Source: an uncultured Marvinbryantia sp.
GTDB taxonomy: Bacteria; Bacillota; Clostridia; Lachnospirales; Lachnospiraceae
NCBI GenBank assembly: GCA_934394985.1
Contig: CAKRRF010000037.1
Coordinates: forward strand, 1 to 22,072
Length of the DNA: 22,072 bases
Reading direction: 5' to 3'
Below, piece by piece: positions 21,390 to 22,072 of the stretch (within the stretch, counting starts at the first letter, position 1; every line of letters begins with the position of its first letter). The position numbers and the translations under genes were made by a program. The notes under the pieces are model-generated. The model did no database searches. It was not told the origin of the DNA and worked only from the letters and a program-made list of their open reading frames with translations.

Positions 21390-22072
21390 ATGAACAAAAG
21401 TGTAAAAACAGCAACAGGTGTGATGTGTGCAACCGCTATGGTAATGGCAATGGGTAACAGCGTATTTGCAGAAGAAGGAAAAACATTAAAGGTAGCAATG
21501 GAATGTGGGTATGCTCCATACAACTGGACTCAGCCAACGGATGAAAACGGAGCAGTTCAGATCGCTGACAGCACAGAATACGCTTATGGATATGATGTTA
21601 TGATGGCAAAGCATATTTGCGATGAATTGGGATATGATCTGGAAATTGTAAAGATGGACTGGGATTCTCTGGTGCCGGCTGTGGTATCTGGAAATGTGGA
21701 CTGTGTCATTGCAGGACAGTCTATTACTGCAGAACGTCAGGAGATGGTAGACTTTACAGATCCGTATTATTATGCATCAATTATTACGTTGACCAAGTCA
21801 GACAGCAAGTATGCAGATGCAAAGGGTGTAGCGGATCTGGCAGGTGCAACCTGTACTTCCCAGCTGAACACCATCTGGTATGATAACTGTCTGCCACAAA
21901 TCAAAGATGCCAACATTCTGCCTGCTCAGGAATCTGCCCCGGCTATGTTGGTTGCCTTGGAAGCAGATAAATGTGATATCGTAGTGACAGACCAACCAAC
22001 CGGTCTGGCAGCCTGCGTAGCATATCCGGATTTCAAGTTACTGGATTTCTCAGATTCGGATGATCCATTTGA
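21390..22072 (+). CDS. Amino-acid ABC transporter substrate-binding protein (3' end outside window)
   Basis: The frame is open from ATG 21390 (GAGGAGAGAGG at 21375-21385) to the end of the window, 227 codons. Residues 1-27 are a signal peptide (MNKSVKTATGVMCATAMVMA...S-V-F-A) with a type-I cleavage site before E-E-G. No lipobox cysteine is seen, although in Gram-positives these proteins are normally lipoproteins. The mature part is a family-3 binding protein: L-K-V-A-M-E-C-G-Y-A-P-Y-N-W, G-Y-D-V-M-M-A-K-H-I, D-W-D-S-L-V-P-A-V-V-S-G-N-V-D, ITAERQEMVDFTDPYYYAS, with the ligand-binding arginine in AER. It captures polar amino acids outside the cell; permease and ATPase genes probably follow beyond the window. 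Confidence 0.88.
   Translation, partial: MNKSVKTATGVMCATAMVMAMGNSVFAEEGKTLKVAMECGYAPYNWTQPTDENGAVQIADSTEYAYGYDVMMAKHICDELGYDLEIVKMDWDSLVPAVVSGNVDCVIAGQSITAERQEMVDFTDPYYYASIITLTKSDSKYADAKGVADLAGATCTSQLNTIWYDNCLPQIKDANILPAQESAPAMLVALEADKCDIVVTDQPTGLAACVAYPDFKLLDFSDSDDPF

Overview
The window looks like chromosome from a Gram-positive, anaerobic gut-type Firmicute, most likely a Lachnospiraceae relative (Blautia, Dorea, Roseburia or Ruminococcus type). This is inferred from moderately AT-rich DNA, strong purine-rich Shine-Dalgarno sites, SigA-like promoters, and gene families common there: a YfcC carrier with isoaspartyl dipeptidase, a DUF134/NifX-like fusion, a UroD-family methyltransferase with a PocR-AraC regulator, an AGCS symporter and MscL with a zinc-ribbon tail. 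No tRNA, rRNA, CRISPR array, prophage or complete insertion sequence was recognised. Nothing here is an unmistakable new defence or mobile system; the unusual content is mostly in gene architecture and in the intergenic DNA.

Layout. 1-1216: the 3' part of an acyltransferase-3 membrane protein overlapping a small XRE-AbrB regulator. 1217-1860: a gene graveyard with an XRE fragment and a decayed copy, promoter included, of the regulator at 3269. 1873-3165: a membrane-anchored CapA-type protein. 3269-6610: an ArsR-like regulator, a YfcC carrier and isoaspartyl dipeptidase, which look like a peptide or amino-acid utilisation cluster. 6623-9309: a promoter, a strong terminator hairpin, then a large protein joining a RecA-like domain without a P-loop to the ATP-grasp domain of pyruvate phosphate dikinase. 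9421-9834: mscL.

9841-10020 is an intergenic repeat plus the terminator of the leftward operon 12299-10029, which holds a UroD/MtaA-like methyltransferase and a cysteine-rich PocR-AraC regulator. Divergently, a 25-codon leader ORF overlaps the start of a soluble hybrid histidine kinase (12640-14727). The shared intergenic region has TATAAT boxes but no good -35 boxes, which fits activator control; the three genes plausibly form one sensing and methyl-transfer module, though no corrinoid protein is in view.

14875-15633 is a DUF134/NifX-like fusion with its own internal start site. It is followed by a dense cluster of hairpins and repeat pieces (15655-15925). 15983-20414 is a four-gene run: MATE exporter, PAP2 phosphatase, double Nudix hydrolase and AGCS sodium:amino acid symporter. 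Then come a zinc-dependent phospholipase C-like protein (20594-21193) and, cut by the window end, a secreted amino-acid-binding protein (21390 onward).

The most distinctive non-coding signal is a repeat family whose core (consensus ATTTACGCGAGCAACGAG) sits directly after the T-tract of intrinsic terminators, in clear form at 9960-9986 (minus), 15874-15900 and 21268-21293.
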